The notes beneath the pieces were generated by a model. The model made no database searches, was not told the DNA's origin, and was given only the letters and a program-made list of their open reading frames with translations. Positions 51,888 through 60,615 of a stretch of 64,000 nucleotides of DNA are shown piece after piece. Position 1 is the first letter of the stretch. Each line of letters begins with the position of its first letter. The stretch is taken from NCBI GenBank assembly GCA_001874335.1, contig MPDE01000006.1, positions 124,001 to 188,000 on the forward strand. The letters run 5' to 3'. Source of the DNA: Bacteroidetes bacterium MedPE-SWsnd-G2 (GTDB lineage Bacteria > Bacteroidota > Bacteroidia > Flavobacteriales > Flavobacteriaceae). The position numbers and the translations under genes are program-made.

Positions 51888-53345
51888 ATGGGAATCGTAA
51901 TTAAACAATCTATTACAAACACTATTACCACCTATTTGGGATTTGGTATTGGTGCAATTAATACGTTGTTTTTATACACCCGTTTTCTTTCTGATGAATA
52001 CTACGGATTAGTGGCCTTTATTTTATCGGCAGCCAATGTAATGATGCCGTTATTGGCTTGCGGAGTTCATAATAGTTTGGTGAAATTCTATTCTAAATAC
52101 AAGGGAACAAATAGTCTCAATAGTTTTTTAACCTTGATGTTATTTTTACCAATGTTGATTATTATTCCTTTAACCGGAGTAGGAGTATTGGCAAATGACT
52201 GTATAGGTGAATTGATTTCTAAAGAAAACCCAATTGTCAAGGATTATGTATGGCATATTTTTATAGTCTCCATTGCGTTTGCTTATTTTGAGGTGTTTTA
52301 TGCCTGGGCTAAGGTTCATATGAAAACCGTATTTGGAAATTTTATGAAAGAGGTTTTTCATAGAATTGCGGTTTCTTTTCTATTAATCATATTGCATTAT
52401 AATTGGATTTCTGCCGATGAGTTTATTCTTTATCTCATAGGTGTATATGTGGTTAGAATGATAATTATGAAGCTTTATGCATATAGTCTAAGGTTCCCTA
52501 AAATCTCGTTTGATAAAATTGAAGACTTAAATTCGATTTTAAAATATTCATTTTTAATTATTATTGCGGGATCTATTGCTACAGTTATCTTAGATATTGA
52601 TAAAGTAATGCTTAACCAATATGTGCAAATAGAGGAAGTTGCGTATTACAGTGTAGCCGTTTTTATTGCTACCGTTATAGCTGTTCCGCAACGGGCAATG
52701 CATCAAATAATGTCACCTCTTACAGCTCAGTTTTTGAGTTCAAAGAAGAAAGCAGATTTAAAAGATCTTTATACTAGGAGTTCAATAAATTTATTTGTCG
52801 TTTCAGGTCTTATATTTTTATTGATTCTTTTAAATGTATCACAATTATACCTGCTGATTGCTCCGGAATATAGTAGTGCTATTTGGGTGGTGTTTTTAAT
52901 TAGTTTGGCTAAGTTGTATGATAATCTTTTAGGTAATAACAATGCTATTCTTTTTAATAGTGATTACTATAGAGTGGTATTGTATTTTGGAGTGCTTTTA
53001 ACCGTTTTTACGGTAGTTTTAAATGCGATTCTTATTCCTAAATACGGACTTAACGGCTCAGCTCTGGCAACGTTTTTAGCTATCGCAATTTATAATACCA
53101 TTAAGTTGTTGTTTGTTCATAAAAAGTTTAAGATGCAACCATTTACTGGTAATACGCTAAAGGTAGCATTACTAATTGTGTTTTTGTTTGGGTGTTTTTA
53201 TTTCTGGGATTTCTCGTTCGGTCCGATAATAAACATCGTTTTAAAATCGGCTCTTGTCTCCGCTGTATATGTAATTCTTGTAGTGAAATTTAATCTGTCT
53301 GATGATATCAATAGTATTGTAAATAAATACTTAGGTAAGTTATAG
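51888..53345 (+). CDS. polysaccharide/oligosaccharide flippase (MOP superfamily)
   Basis: A 485-aa integral membrane protein with 12 or more helices, beginning MGIVIKQSITNTITTYLGFG. It belongs to the MOP superfamily (Wzx/PST-type exporters), which flip lipid-linked oligosaccharides across the inner membrane. It directly abuts the glycosyltransferase gene with no spacer. Together with YfhO it forms a compact glycan unit. A structured hairpin follows 5 bases after the stop. Confidence 0.88.
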   Translation: MGIVIKQSITNTITTYLGFGIGAINTLFLYTRFLSDEYYGLVAFILSAANVMMPLLACGVHNSLVKFYSKYKGTNSLNSFLTLMLFLPMLIIIPLTGVGVLANDCIGELISKENPIVKDYVWHIFIVSIAFAYFEVFYAWAKVHMKTVFGNFMKEVFHRIAVSFLLIILHYNWISADEFILYLIGVYVVRMIIMKLYAYSLRFPKISFDKIEDLNSILKYSFLIIIAGSIATVILDIDKVMLNQYVQIEEVAYYSVAVFIATVIAVPQRAMHQIMSPLTAQFLSSKKKADLKDLYTRSSINLFVVSGLIFLLILLNVSQLYLLIAPEYSSAIWVVFLISLAKLYDNLLGNNNAILFNSDYYRVVLYFGVLLTVFTVVLNAILIPKYGLNGSALATFLAIAIYNTIKLLFVHKKFKMQPFTGNTLKVALLIVFLFGCFYFWDFSFGPIINIVLKSALVSAVYVILVVKFNLSDDINSIVNKYLGKL

Positions 53346-53350
53346 AAACG

Positions 53351-53414
53351 GGAAAATCCTACAAGGTGCTTTGAGGCATACTACTTGAAGGACTTTCCAA
53401 CTAACCAACCAATT
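53351..53414 (+). ncRNA. structured 3' element or candidate RNA after the flippase gene
   Basis: GGAAAATCCTACAAG (53351-53365) pairs with CTTGAAGGACTTTCC (53384-53398) over 15 positions with two mismatches, enclosing an 18-base loop that can form a further short stem. The unpaired motif CAACTAACCAACCAATT follows at once (53398-53414), identical to that at 32633-32649. It may act as the operon terminator, but there is no immediate T-run, so a processed or independent RNA is possible. Confidence 0.4.
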
Positions 53415-53425
53415 TTTAAATATCT

Positions 53426-54400
53426 TTAAATCGCGCTTCGCGTTCTTTTTTGTTTAGTGTTTGTGTTTCTGCTGTTCTTAGAGAACGTAGCTTTTTTGTT
53501 TTTATTTTTTGAAACTGTTCCTAAATTTCTGTTAGGAGTTTCTTTATTATATGTACGTTTTAAATTGGTATTTGGACGTTTTTTATCTACCGTTTTGCTT
53601 CTATTTGCGTAGGTGGTTTGTTTTCTGCGATCATCATTTCCATTTAAACTATTAGTATTTGTTACAGTTCTCGATGGTCTTTCTGTGCTACTTACTCTAT
53701 ATCTATTATCAAGATTATTATTACGGTGATAATTCTCTCTTTGATTTCTATGTTGTACTTCATTAAAATTTGAGTGAGAATAACGTCTTATTGACGGTCT
53801 ACTATTTCTGTAATAAGGTCTGTGATAAGCATGTCTAACAGGAGCATAATGTCTTCTATATGGTACAGGGTTTATTATACAATAGTTATATCGTGGTTTC
53901 ACAAAGTATCTATGTCTTGGTCTATAAACATAATGCATGTTATAGTAATTAATAAAACCTGCATGATGAGAATAAACATTATTTACATAAAATAAATGTA
54001 AGCCTCCTATAGTTCGTATTGTTCCGTTTGGATAATAGGTTATACCAATATTTCCAATTCTATTTACTCGACCATAATAGTCATAATACAAAGGTGTATT
54101 TTGAATTTGAATTACTGCGCCATAATAATCATATTGTACATAACTGTTATAATTGAATCCCGTATTAAAACTAATATTAACTGAAGGCGAATTATATCCA
54201 AAGGTTAGGCTTGAATTTGGAATGTAAAAATCAAATTGACCATCAGCAAATATTGAAAACTCTATTCCTCCTTCATTAAAAATAAATGAATTCCCATAAT
54301 TATTTGCATACTGTGTTTCGTGTCCAATGTGATTGGATTTTGCCGATATTGATGTTGCTATACCTATAGCAAATATCAATGTAGTGATTAGGTTTTTCAT
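53426..54400 (-). CDS. exported Tyr/Asn-rich protein with basic tail
   Basis: A 324-aa protein of unknown function. After a signal peptide (ITTLIFAIGIATSISA) a beta-rich region follows (residues 30-150) with repeated YYDYYGRVNRIGN-like phrases, dense in tyrosine, glycine and asparagine. From about residue 155 the sequence becomes rich in arginine, histidine and tyrosine (YVYRPRHRYFVKPRYNY). The last 100 residues are highly basic and low in complexity (Asn, Arg, Lys, Thr). Such a tail could bind polysaccharide or nucleic acid outside the cell. It is a single gene on the minus strand. Confidence 0.75.
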   Translation of the reverse strand: MKNLITTLIFAIGIATSISAKSNHIGHETQYANNYGNSFIFNEGGIEFSIFADGQFDFYIPNSSLTFGYNSPSVNISFNTGFNYNSYVQYDYYGAVIQIQNTPLYYDYYGRVNRIGNIGITYYPNGTIRTIGGLHLFYVNNVYSHHAGFINYYNMHYVYRPRHRYFVKPRYNYCIINPVPYRRHYAPVRHAYHRPYYRNSRPSIRRYSHSNFNEVQHRNQRENYHRNNNLDNRYRVSSTERPSRTVTNTNSLNGNDDRRKQTTYANRSKTVDKKRPNTNLKRTYNKETPNRNLGTVSKNKNKKATFSKNSRNTNTKQKRTRSAI

Positions 54401-54508
54401 AATATTTAGGTTTTCAATTGATATGCTTTGTTCAATTCAAACAGCGTGCCAAAAATTAAGAATCAACTTATTCTGGAGACTATAAGCGTAATTATTCGCT
54501 TAATTTTT

Positions 54509-54516
54509 TACATTTG
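54509..54516 (+). promoter_or_regulatory. -7 box upstream of the DUF3667 gene
   Basis: TACATTTG fits TAnnTTTG, 19 bases before the ATG at 54536. Confidence 0.5.
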
Positions 54517-54535
54517 TTAAAGCCAATTAATTCAA

Positions 54536-55615
54536 ATGCAGGAAGATAAACAAGCTTGTCAAAATTGCGATCGTGCGTTTAAACGTTCGTTTAAATTTTG
54601 CCCTCATTGTGGTCAGAAATCTAATGACCAACTAACCTTAGGTGTGTTATTTTATAATACGATTAGTAATTACTTTTCTTTTGATGCTAGATTTTTCAAG
54701 AGTTTTATTCCTCTTATGATTAAACCGGGATACCTTGCTCGCAAGTTTATTGAAGGTAGGCGTTTGCTCTTTTTACATCCGGCAAACCTATATTTATTTG
54801 TTTCTGTAGTATTCTTTTTTATACTCTCTTTAGAAACTAAAGATCAAGCAGGGAAACTTGATAGTGAATTTTCTGACACTACAGATGCCGTTGCTGCCAT
54901 TAGTGATTCAATAGAAAATGAAGTTGAGTTGGATAGTGTGAAGATCAATCAATTTATGGATCCTATTAAGAAAAATAAGGATTTGATAGGAATTAAAGCA
55001 AACGAAATTCAGCAAATAGATTCTATTTTTAAAAACAGTGCTAAAAAATCTAAACAAAAAAATAACATAAACTTTGATTTTGATCAAGATAAAGTAGATT
55101 CTCTTTTGGCATTAAATACTGTGAAAGATGCCGAAGTATATAAAGCTATGGGAATGTCGGATGATGCTGGTGCTTTGAAACGGAAGTTTTATGCACAAAT
55201 GCTTAAATTCTATAAAAACCAAAAGCCAGGAGCCATATTAAATTTGTTTTATGATAGCATTCCTATTGCCATGTTTATTTTGTTGCCAATTTTCGCTTTA
55301 ATTTTAAAGTTACTTTATTTTAGAAAAGGAACTTTTACCCATCATTTGGTGTTTAGCTTCTATTATTTTTCCTTTTTGTTTACCAGTTTTTCCATGTTGT
55401 TTATCATAAATTATATTTATGATATTCCGGATTGGATGGATCTTATTATTGTATTGTCAACCTTTATTTACCTCTTATTGGCAGTAAAACGATTTTACAG
55501 ACAAGGTTATTTTTTAAGTTTTATAAAAAGTAGTGTTGCTACATTTTTATTCTTAATTCTTGTGTTGCCTCTTGCAGCTGGATTAGTAGCTTTCTCGGCT
55601 TTTATGTTATACTAA
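54536..55615 (+). CDS. DUF3667 domain-containing membrane protein
   Basis: A 359-aa protein with an N-terminal zinc ribbon: Cys8 and Cys11 (CQNC), then Cys22 and Cys25 (CPHCG). The DUF3667 region FDARFFKSFIPLMIKPGYLARKF, membrane helix 1 near residues 79-98 and a long acidic soluble loop (residues 100-220) follow. Four further hydrophobic helices close the protein. The function is unknown; it is not an enzyme by any visible motif. It converges on uvrA with a 9-base overlap of the reading frames. Confidence 0.87.
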   Translation: MQEDKQACQNCDRAFKRSFKFCPHCGQKSNDQLTLGVLFYNTISNYFSFDARFFKSFIPLMIKPGYLARKFIEGRRLLFLHPANLYLFVSVVFFFILSLETKDQAGKLDSEFSDTTDAVAAISDSIENEVELDSVKINQFMDPIKKNKDLIGIKANEIQQIDSIFKNSAKKSKQKNNINFDFDQDKVDSLLALNTVKDAEVYKAMGMSDDAGALKRKFYAQMLKFYKNQKPGAILNLFYDSIPIAMFILLPIFALILKLLYFRKGTFTHHLVFSFYYFSFLFTSFSMLFIINYIYDIPDWMDLIIVLSTFIYLLLAVKRFYRQGYFLSFIKSSVATFLFLILVLPLAAGLVAFSAFMLY

Positions 55616-58393
55616 CTTAGGTTTTAAATACGATGCGATTTCAGAAGATTTTGATTTGATTATTTCTTCAGGTGTGCCTTGAGCTATTAATTGACCTCCA
55701 CGTTCTCCGCCTTCAGGGCCCAAATCAATAATATAATCGGCGCATTTAATCAATTCAATATTATGCTCAATAACTAAAATCGAATGCCCTTTAGAAATCA
55801 ATGCTTGAAATGATTTTAGTAATTTTTTGATATCATGAAAATGAAGACCAGTTGTTGGTTCATCAAAGATAAATAGTGTGTTGTCACCACGAGTCCCTTT
55901 TCCTAAAAACGAAGCTAATTTAATACGCTGAGCTTCGCCTCCAGAAAGGGTAGAAGAACTTTGTCCTAAAGTAACATACCCAAGCCCCACATCTTGAAGT
56001 GGTTTTAGTTTGTTGTAAATTTTTGTTTGCTGGTGATTGTCAAAAAAATCAATAGCATCATCGATAGTCATAGTAAGAATATCATCTATCGAGTGATCAT
56101 TAAAAGTAACTTCTAATACTTCTTTTTTAAATCGTTTACCGTGACAAGTATCACAACTTAAATGTACATCGGCCATAAATTGCATCTCAATAGTAACCGA
56201 ACCTTCTCCTTTACAGGTTTCACAACGGCCACCGTCTACATTAAACGAAAAATGCTTGGCTTGATAATTACGAATTTTACTAAGTTTCTGACCAGCATAC
56301 AAGGCTCTGATATCGTCATAAGCCTTAATATAGGTCACAGGGTTTGAACGGGACGAACGACCTATTGGATTTTGATCTACAAATTCAATTTGTTTAATAA
56401 TACTATAGTTTCCTTTTAGCTCGGAAAATTGTCCGGCCTTATCAGAAAATCCAGTTAATTTTTTCTGTAAAGCAGGATAAAGAATGTTTTTCACTAAGGT
56501 ACTTTTACCTGAACCAGAAACACCTGTAATTACTGTAAGCATTTGCAGTGGTACCGAAACTTCAATATTTTTTAAATTGTTTTCTCTGGCACCAACAACA
56601 TCAACAGCGTACTTAGAAGTTCGTCTGTCCTTAGGGACTTCAATTTCTAATGTTCCATTTAAATATTGCGCAGTTAATGAATTAGATTTTAAAAGCGCCT
56701 TATAATCTCCTGAAGCAACAACTTCTCCGCCAAAAGTACCAGCTTCTGGACCAATATCAATAACGGTATCAGCAGCTTGCATAATATCTTCGTCATGCTC
56801 AACCACAATTACGGTATTCCCTAAATCTCTTAATGCATTTAGTACACCAATTAATTTTTCGGTGTCTTTGGGGTGTAATCCGATACTGGGTTCATCTAAA
56901 ATATACATTGAGCCTACCAGACTACTCCCTAATGACGTTGCCAAATTAATGCGTTGGCTTTCTCCCCCAGAAAGGGTATTCGATTTTCTATTTAATGTCA
57001 GGTAATCGAGTCCGACGTTTGAAAGAAATTCTAACCTGCTTTCAATCTCGGTTAGTAGTCTTTTTGCAATCGTTTGTTGATGTTCTTTTAAGGTTAATGC
57101 ATTAAAAAAATTGGCTAATTGATCTAAAGGCATTTCAACCAAATCAGAGATAGTTTTCCCTCCAACTTTCACATAATTGGCTTCAGGTCTCAATCGTAAT
57201 CCAAGGCATGAGTTGCATTTAGTTTTACCACGGTATCTTGAAAGCATCACTCGATTCTGAATTTTATAGGCTTTAGATTCTAATTCTTCAAAAAAGCTAT
57301 TAAGACCTTCAAAATAAGAGTTGCCATCCCATACTAATTGTTTTTGTGCATCAGTTAATTCAAAATAAGGTTTGTGGATGGGGAAATTAAATTTATGCGA
57401 ATTATTGACCAATTGATCTCTATACCAACTCATACTTTCTCCTTTCCAAGGGAAAATTGCATTGTCATAAACCGAAAGTGCTGTATTAGGAATAACCAAT
57501 TCTTTATCAATACCAATAACATCACCATAGCCTTCACATTTAGGACAGGCGCCATAAGGGTTGTTAAAGCTAAACAAATGAATGTTTGGCTCTAAAAACG
57601 AAAGACCATCCATTTCAAATTTGTTATTAAATGACGTTGTAGATTTTGTTTTAAGTGATTCAATTACACAATTTCCTTTTCCTTCAAAAAATGCCGTTTC
57701 AATGGCATCAGCGAGTCTGTTGTAAAAGTCGTCTTCGTGTTTAACAATAATTCTATCAACTACTAATTGTAAATTGCTATCGGAATCAAAATTTAATTTA
57801 GAATCTATTCGCTCAACTTTATCACCAACTTTTATTCTTGCATAGCCTTGCTGGTTAAGCACTTTTAATTTGTCTTCAATACTTCGTCCTTCTTCTAAAA
57901 CAATAGGCGATAATAGCAACAGTTTTTCGCTTTCTTCTAAAGTTTTAATGTAATTAATGACATCAGATGTTGTGTGTTTTTTTACAAGTTCACCTGAAAT
58001 GGGAGAGAAGGTTTCTCCAATTCTGGCATATAATAACTTTAGGTAGTCATAGATTTCTGTAGAAGTTCCTACCGTAGACCTTGGATTTGTAGAATTAACT
58101 TTTTGTTCAATGGCTATGGCAGGAGCAATCCCTTTAATATAATCTACTTTTGGTTTGTTTAACCTTCCCAAAAACTGCCTTGCATAACTGGACAAGCTTT
58201 CTACATACCTTCTTTGTCCTTCAGCATATAAGGTGTCAAAGGCTAAACTTGATTTTCCAGATCCAGACAAGCCTGTGATAACAACTAATTCATTTCTAGG
58301 GATTACAACATCAATATTTTTTAGGTTATGAAGTTTGGCTCCTTTTATGATGATATTTTCCTTTGGATTTACGTCCAGAATGTTGTTGCTCAT
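55607..58393 (-). CDS. uvrA: excinuclease ABC subunit UvrA
   Basis: DNA damage recognition ATPase of nucleotide excision repair, 928 aa from ATG 58393. Two ABC modules are present with Walker A motifs GLSGSGKSS and GVSGSGKST, and LSGGESQRINLA and LSGGEAQRIKLA signatures. Zinc modules are formed by CPKCEGYGD with CNSCLG and by CETCKGEG with CDTCHGKR. The TTG at 58420 is rejected as start because it overlaps the -7 box. The length is within the normal UvrA range. Confidence 0.97.
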   Translation of the reverse strand: MSNNILDVNPKENIIIKGAKLHNLKNIDVVIPRNELVVITGLSGSGKSSLAFDTLYAEGQRRYVESLSSYARQFLGRLNKPKVDYIKGIAPAIAIEQKVNSTNPRSTVGTSTEIYDYLKLLYARIGETFSPISGELVKKHTTSDVINYIKTLEESEKLLLLSPIVLEEGRSIEDKLKVLNQQGYARIKVGDKVERIDSKLNFDSDSNLQLVVDRIIVKHEDDFYNRLADAIETAFFEGKGNCVIESLKTKSTTSFNNKFEMDGLSFLEPNIHLFSFNNPYGACPKCEGYGDVIGIDKELVIPNTALSVYDNAIFPWKGESMSWYRDQLVNNSHKFNFPIHKPYFELTDAQKQLVWDGNSYFEGLNSFFEELESKAYKIQNRVMLSRYRGKTKCNSCLGLRLRPEANYVKVGGKTISDLVEMPLDQLANFFNALTLKEHQQTIAKRLLTEIESRLEFLSNVGLDYLTLNRKSNTLSGGESQRINLATSLGSSLVGSMYILDEPSIGLHPKDTEKLIGVLNALRDLGNTVIVVEHDEDIMQAADTVIDIGPEAGTFGGEVVASGDYKALLKSNSLTAQYLNGTLEIEVPKDRRTSKYAVDVVGARENNLKNIEVSVPLQMLTVITGVSGSGKSTLVKNILYPALQKKLTGFSDKAGQFSELKGNYSIIKQIEFVDQNPIGRSSRSNPVTYIKAYDDIRALYAGQKLSKIRNYQAKHFSFNVDGGRCETCKGEGSVTIEMQFMADVHLSCDTCHGKRFKKEVLEVTFNDHSIDDILTMTIDDAIDFFDNHQQTKIYNKLKPLQDVGLGYVTLGQSSSTLSGGEAQRIKLASFLGKGTRGDNTLFIFDEPTTGLHFHDIKKLLKSFQALISKGHSILVIEHNIELIKCADYIIDLGPEGGERGGQLIAQGTPEEIIKSKSSEIASYLKPKLV

Positions 58394-58417
58394 ATTGAAA
58401 TTTAAAGAAATTGCATG

Positions 58418-58425
58418 CAAAGATA
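58418..58425 (-). promoter_or_regulatory. -7 box upstream of uvrA
   Basis: The minus strand reads TATCTTTG, 24 bases before the uvrA ATG at 58393. Confidence 0.6.
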
Positions 58426-58490
58426 CTATAAGAAATTCACTGATAAAAACTGTTTATTATGCAGTAAAAATAGATTTTCTTTAAATTTTT

Positions 58491-58523
58491 TTTGCATTTT
58501 CGGAAATTTTGTTACTATATTTG
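58491..58523 (+). promoter_or_regulatory. promoter of the ECF sigma factor gene
   Basis: TTTG at 58491-58494 and TATATTTG at 58516-58523 are 21 bases apart, a good housekeeping-type Bacteroidota promoter. A leader of about 90 bases then precedes the ATG at 58615. Confidence 0.7.
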
Positions 58524-58614
58524 AAATATTCAATCAATAAATCACGTGCCTATAGAATAGCATTACTTTAAGAAAAATTAACCCCAGCTCAATTTAATTG
58601 GGTAAAAAAAAGTA

Positions 58615-59205
58615 ATGACTATGAGACACGAACTTATCACTGACGCTGTTTTAGTAAGTAACTACATTAAAGGAGAAGAAGCAGCACTATCCGTTTTAAT
58701 TAACAGACACAAACAAAGAATTTACAGTTTTATATACTCTAAAGTATATGATAAAGATGTAGCTGAAGATATTTTTCAGGACACATTTATCAAAGTAATC
58801 AAAACCCTAAAACGAGGAAAATACAATGAAGAAGGGAAGTTTTTACCTTGGGTAATGCGTATTTCTCATAATTTGGTGATCGATTTCTTTAGAAAAAATA
58901 ATAGAATGCCAAAATTTGATAATAATGGCGAGTTTAGTATTTTTTCTGTTTTAAGTGATTCTAGTCTCAATGCAGAACATCAATTAATAAAAGATCAGGT
59001 TAATTTTGACCTTCAGCGTATCATTGAAGAGTTACCTGAAGATCAAAAACAAGTACTCGTAATGAGAATTTATAACGATATGAGTTTTAAAGAAATATCA
59101 GATAAAACAGGTGTTAGTATCAATACTGCACTGGGAAGAATGAGATATGCACTTATCAATTTAAGGAAGGTAATTGATAAGAATAATATTATTTTAACCA
59201 ACTAA
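58615..59205 (+). CDS. ECF-type RNA polymerase sigma factor
   Basis: A 196-aa sigma factor of the RpoE group. Region 2 covers DVAEDIFQDTFIKVIKTLKRGKY to WVMRISHNLVIDFFRK. Region 4 covers LPEDQKQVLVMRIYNDMSFKEISDKTGVSINTALGRMRYAL. No anti-sigma gene is adjacent; only a 47-aa gene follows. A tandem ATG (58615 and 58621) leaves a 2-residue uncertainty at the start. The strong promoter and single-copy look suggest constitutive expression. Confidence 0.92.
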   Translation: MTMRHELITDAVLVSNYIKGEEAALSVLINRHKQRIYSFIYSKVYDKDVAEDIFQDTFIKVIKTLKRGKYNEEGKFLPWVMRISHNLVIDFFRKNNRMPKFDNNGEFSIFSVLSDSSLNAEHQLIKDQVNFDLQRIIEELPEDQKQVLVMRIYNDMSFKEISDKTGVSINTALGRMRYALINLRKVIDKNNIILTN

Positions 59206-59260
59206 TACAATAATAGACAAAAAGTTACGTTTTGCACTATAAGAACTTAAAAATTAAATA

Positions 59261-59404
59261 ATGGCAAAACTTTACTCTAAATGTCCCCAAAAGGAAAACA
59301 ACCTTAACCCGAAAAAAGAGACAATTGAGTTTCTTTTGAACTATTCTAAGGCTTTAAGTGTTATAAGTTATAATAAATTGAAGTTTGAAGCACTTCTAAA
59401 CTAA
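59261..59404 (+). CDS. 47-aa protein encoded after the ECF sigma gene
   Basis: Short gene with ATG at 59261, encoding a basic helical protein. Its sequence KKETIEFLLNYSKALSVI followed by KFEALLN looks like small proteins found in other flavobacteria after an ECF sigma gene. It starts 55 bases after the sigma stop and is closed by a strong terminator 6 bases after its own stop. It may be part of the sigma transcript and could be a regulator of it; there is no membrane helix or classic anti-sigma motif. Confidence 0.6.
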   Translation: MAKLYSKCPQKENNLNPKKETIEFLLNYSKALSVISYNKLKFEALLN

Positions 59405-59410
59405 ACTGTG

Positions 59411-59448
59411 AAAAGTCCTGATTCGTTAGTCTTCAGGACTTTTTTTTG
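59411..59448 (+). terminator. bidirectional terminator between the sigma unit and nth
   Basis: AAAAGTCCTGA (59411-59421) pairs with TCAGGACTTTT (59433-59443), 11-base loop, followed by a long T-run. It overlaps the 3' end of the nth gene. Confidence 0.9.
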
Positions 59449-60089
59449 TAATACGCGTCGAGTACCGTTTTTCTTCCTATAGTCTTGGTGATGATATCTT
59501 TTTCAAGATCCCAACCTCTCGCTGGAGAATACTCTCTGCCATACCATATAATTTGTAAATGCAAATCATTCCATAATTCTTCAGGGAAAATCCGTTTTGC
59601 ATCCTTTTCAGTTTGAACCACGTTTTTACCATTAGTTAAATTCCATCTGTACATTAATCTATGAATGTGTGTGTCTACAGGAAAAGCTGGAATACCAAAG
59701 GCTTGAGAAAGTACTACCGCAGCCGTTTTATGTCCAACAGCAGGTAAAGCCTCTAATGCTTCATAAGTTTTAGGAACTTGACCATTGTGTTTATCAATTA
59801 GTATTTGAGAAAGCCCATGAATGCCTTTGCTTTTCATAGGGGATAGTCCAACGGGTTTTATAATTTCTCTAATTTCCTCAACACTTAACTTAATCATGTC
59901 ATAAGGATTGTCTGCTCTTTCAAAAAGTAATGGTGTTATTTTATTAACTCTCACATCAGTACTTTGTGCAGACATTAAAACTGCAATTAATAAGGTGTAT
60001 GGATCTTTATGGTCTAAAGGAATAGGGATTTCAGGATAAAGGTCTTTTAATGTATTTATAACAAATTCTACCTTTTCTTTCTTGGTCAT
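59433..60089 (-). CDS. nth: endonuclease III lacking the iron-sulfur cysteines
   Basis: Base-excision DNA glycosylase/AP lyase of the HhH-GPD family, 218 aa from ATG 60089 (the TTG at 60113 lies at the promoter box). The catalytic lysine is in LPAVGHKTAAVVL and the aspartate in FPVDTHIHRL. The C-terminal region, where the usual CxxxxxxCxxCxxxxxC cluster is expected, reads IIWYGREYSPARGWDLEKD and contains no cysteine. The whole protein has none. So it is predicted to fold without a 4Fe-4S cluster. Confidence 0.93.
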   Translation of the reverse strand: MTKKEKVEFVINTLKDLYPEIPIPLDHKDPYTLLIAVLMSAQSTDVRVNKITPLLFERADNPYDMIKLSVEEIREIIKPVGLSPMKSKGIHGLSQILIDKHNGQVPKTYEALEALPAVGHKTAAVVLSQAFGIPAFPVDTHIHRLMYRWNLTNGKNVVQTEKDAKRIFPEELWNDLHLQIIWYGREYSPARGWDLEKDIITKTIGRKTVLDAYYKKKS

Positions 60090-60110
60090 AAACTGTATTT
60101 TTACGGAAAC

Positions 60111-60118
60111 CAAAGTTA
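60111..60118 (-). promoter_or_regulatory. -7 box upstream of nth
   Basis: The minus strand reads TAACTTTG, 21 bases before the ATG at 60089. It lies 6 bases from the divergent bcp ATG. Confidence 0.55.
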
Positions 60119-60124
60119 ATTAAA

Positions 60125-60577
60125 ATGACGCATTTAAAAGTAGGAGATAAGGCTCCAAATTTCGAAGCTTTAGACGAGCAAGGACAAAAAGTTTCATTAT
60201 CGGATTACGCAGGTAAAAAACTTGTAGTATTTTTTTATCCCAAAGCAAGTACACCAGGATGTACAGCTGAGGCTTGTAATTTAAATGATAATTATGATCG
60301 TTTTAAAAGTTTAGGCTTTGAAATCTTGGGTGTTAGCGCTGATAGTGCTAAACGACAATCAAATTTTAAAAATAAATTTGGCTTTAAATATCCTTTGTTG
60401 GCAGATGAAGATAAAACTGTAATCGAAGCATTTGGTGTTTGGGGACCTAATAAGTTTATGGGAAGAGAATATGACGGTATTCACAGAACAACATTTGTAA
60501 TTAATGAAGAAGGAATTATAGATGATGTTATTTTAAAAGTGAAGACTAAGGCGCATGCCGAACAAATAATTGAATAA
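60125..60577 (+). CDS. bcp: thioredoxin-dependent thiol peroxidase (BCP/PrxQ)
   Basis: Peroxiredoxin of 150 aa that reduces hydroperoxides with electrons from thioredoxin. The peroxidatic cysteine is in STPGCTAEACNLND, and the second cysteine five residues on is the resolving one of the atypical two-cysteine type. FYPKASTPGC and FGVWGPNKFMGREYDGIHRTTF are typical of BCP. It is divergent from nth, with the intergenic region only 35 bases long. Confidence 0.95.
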   Translation: MTHLKVGDKAPNFEALDEQGQKVSLSDYAGKKLVVFFYPKASTPGCTAEACNLNDNYDRFKSLGFEILGVSADSAKRQSNFKNKFGFKYPLLADEDKTVIEAFGVWGPNKFMGREYDGIHRTTFVINEEGIIDDVILKVKTKAHAEQIIE

Positions 60578-60607
60578 AAAAAAGCGACCATTTGGTCGCT
60601 TTTTTTA
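60577..60607 (+). terminator. bidirectional terminator after bcp
   Basis: AAAGCGACCA (60581-60590) pairs with TGGTCGCTTT (60593-60602), 2-base loop, with A and T runs. It lies between convergent genes. Confidence 0.9.
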
Positions 60608-60615
60608 TCTCCTGT

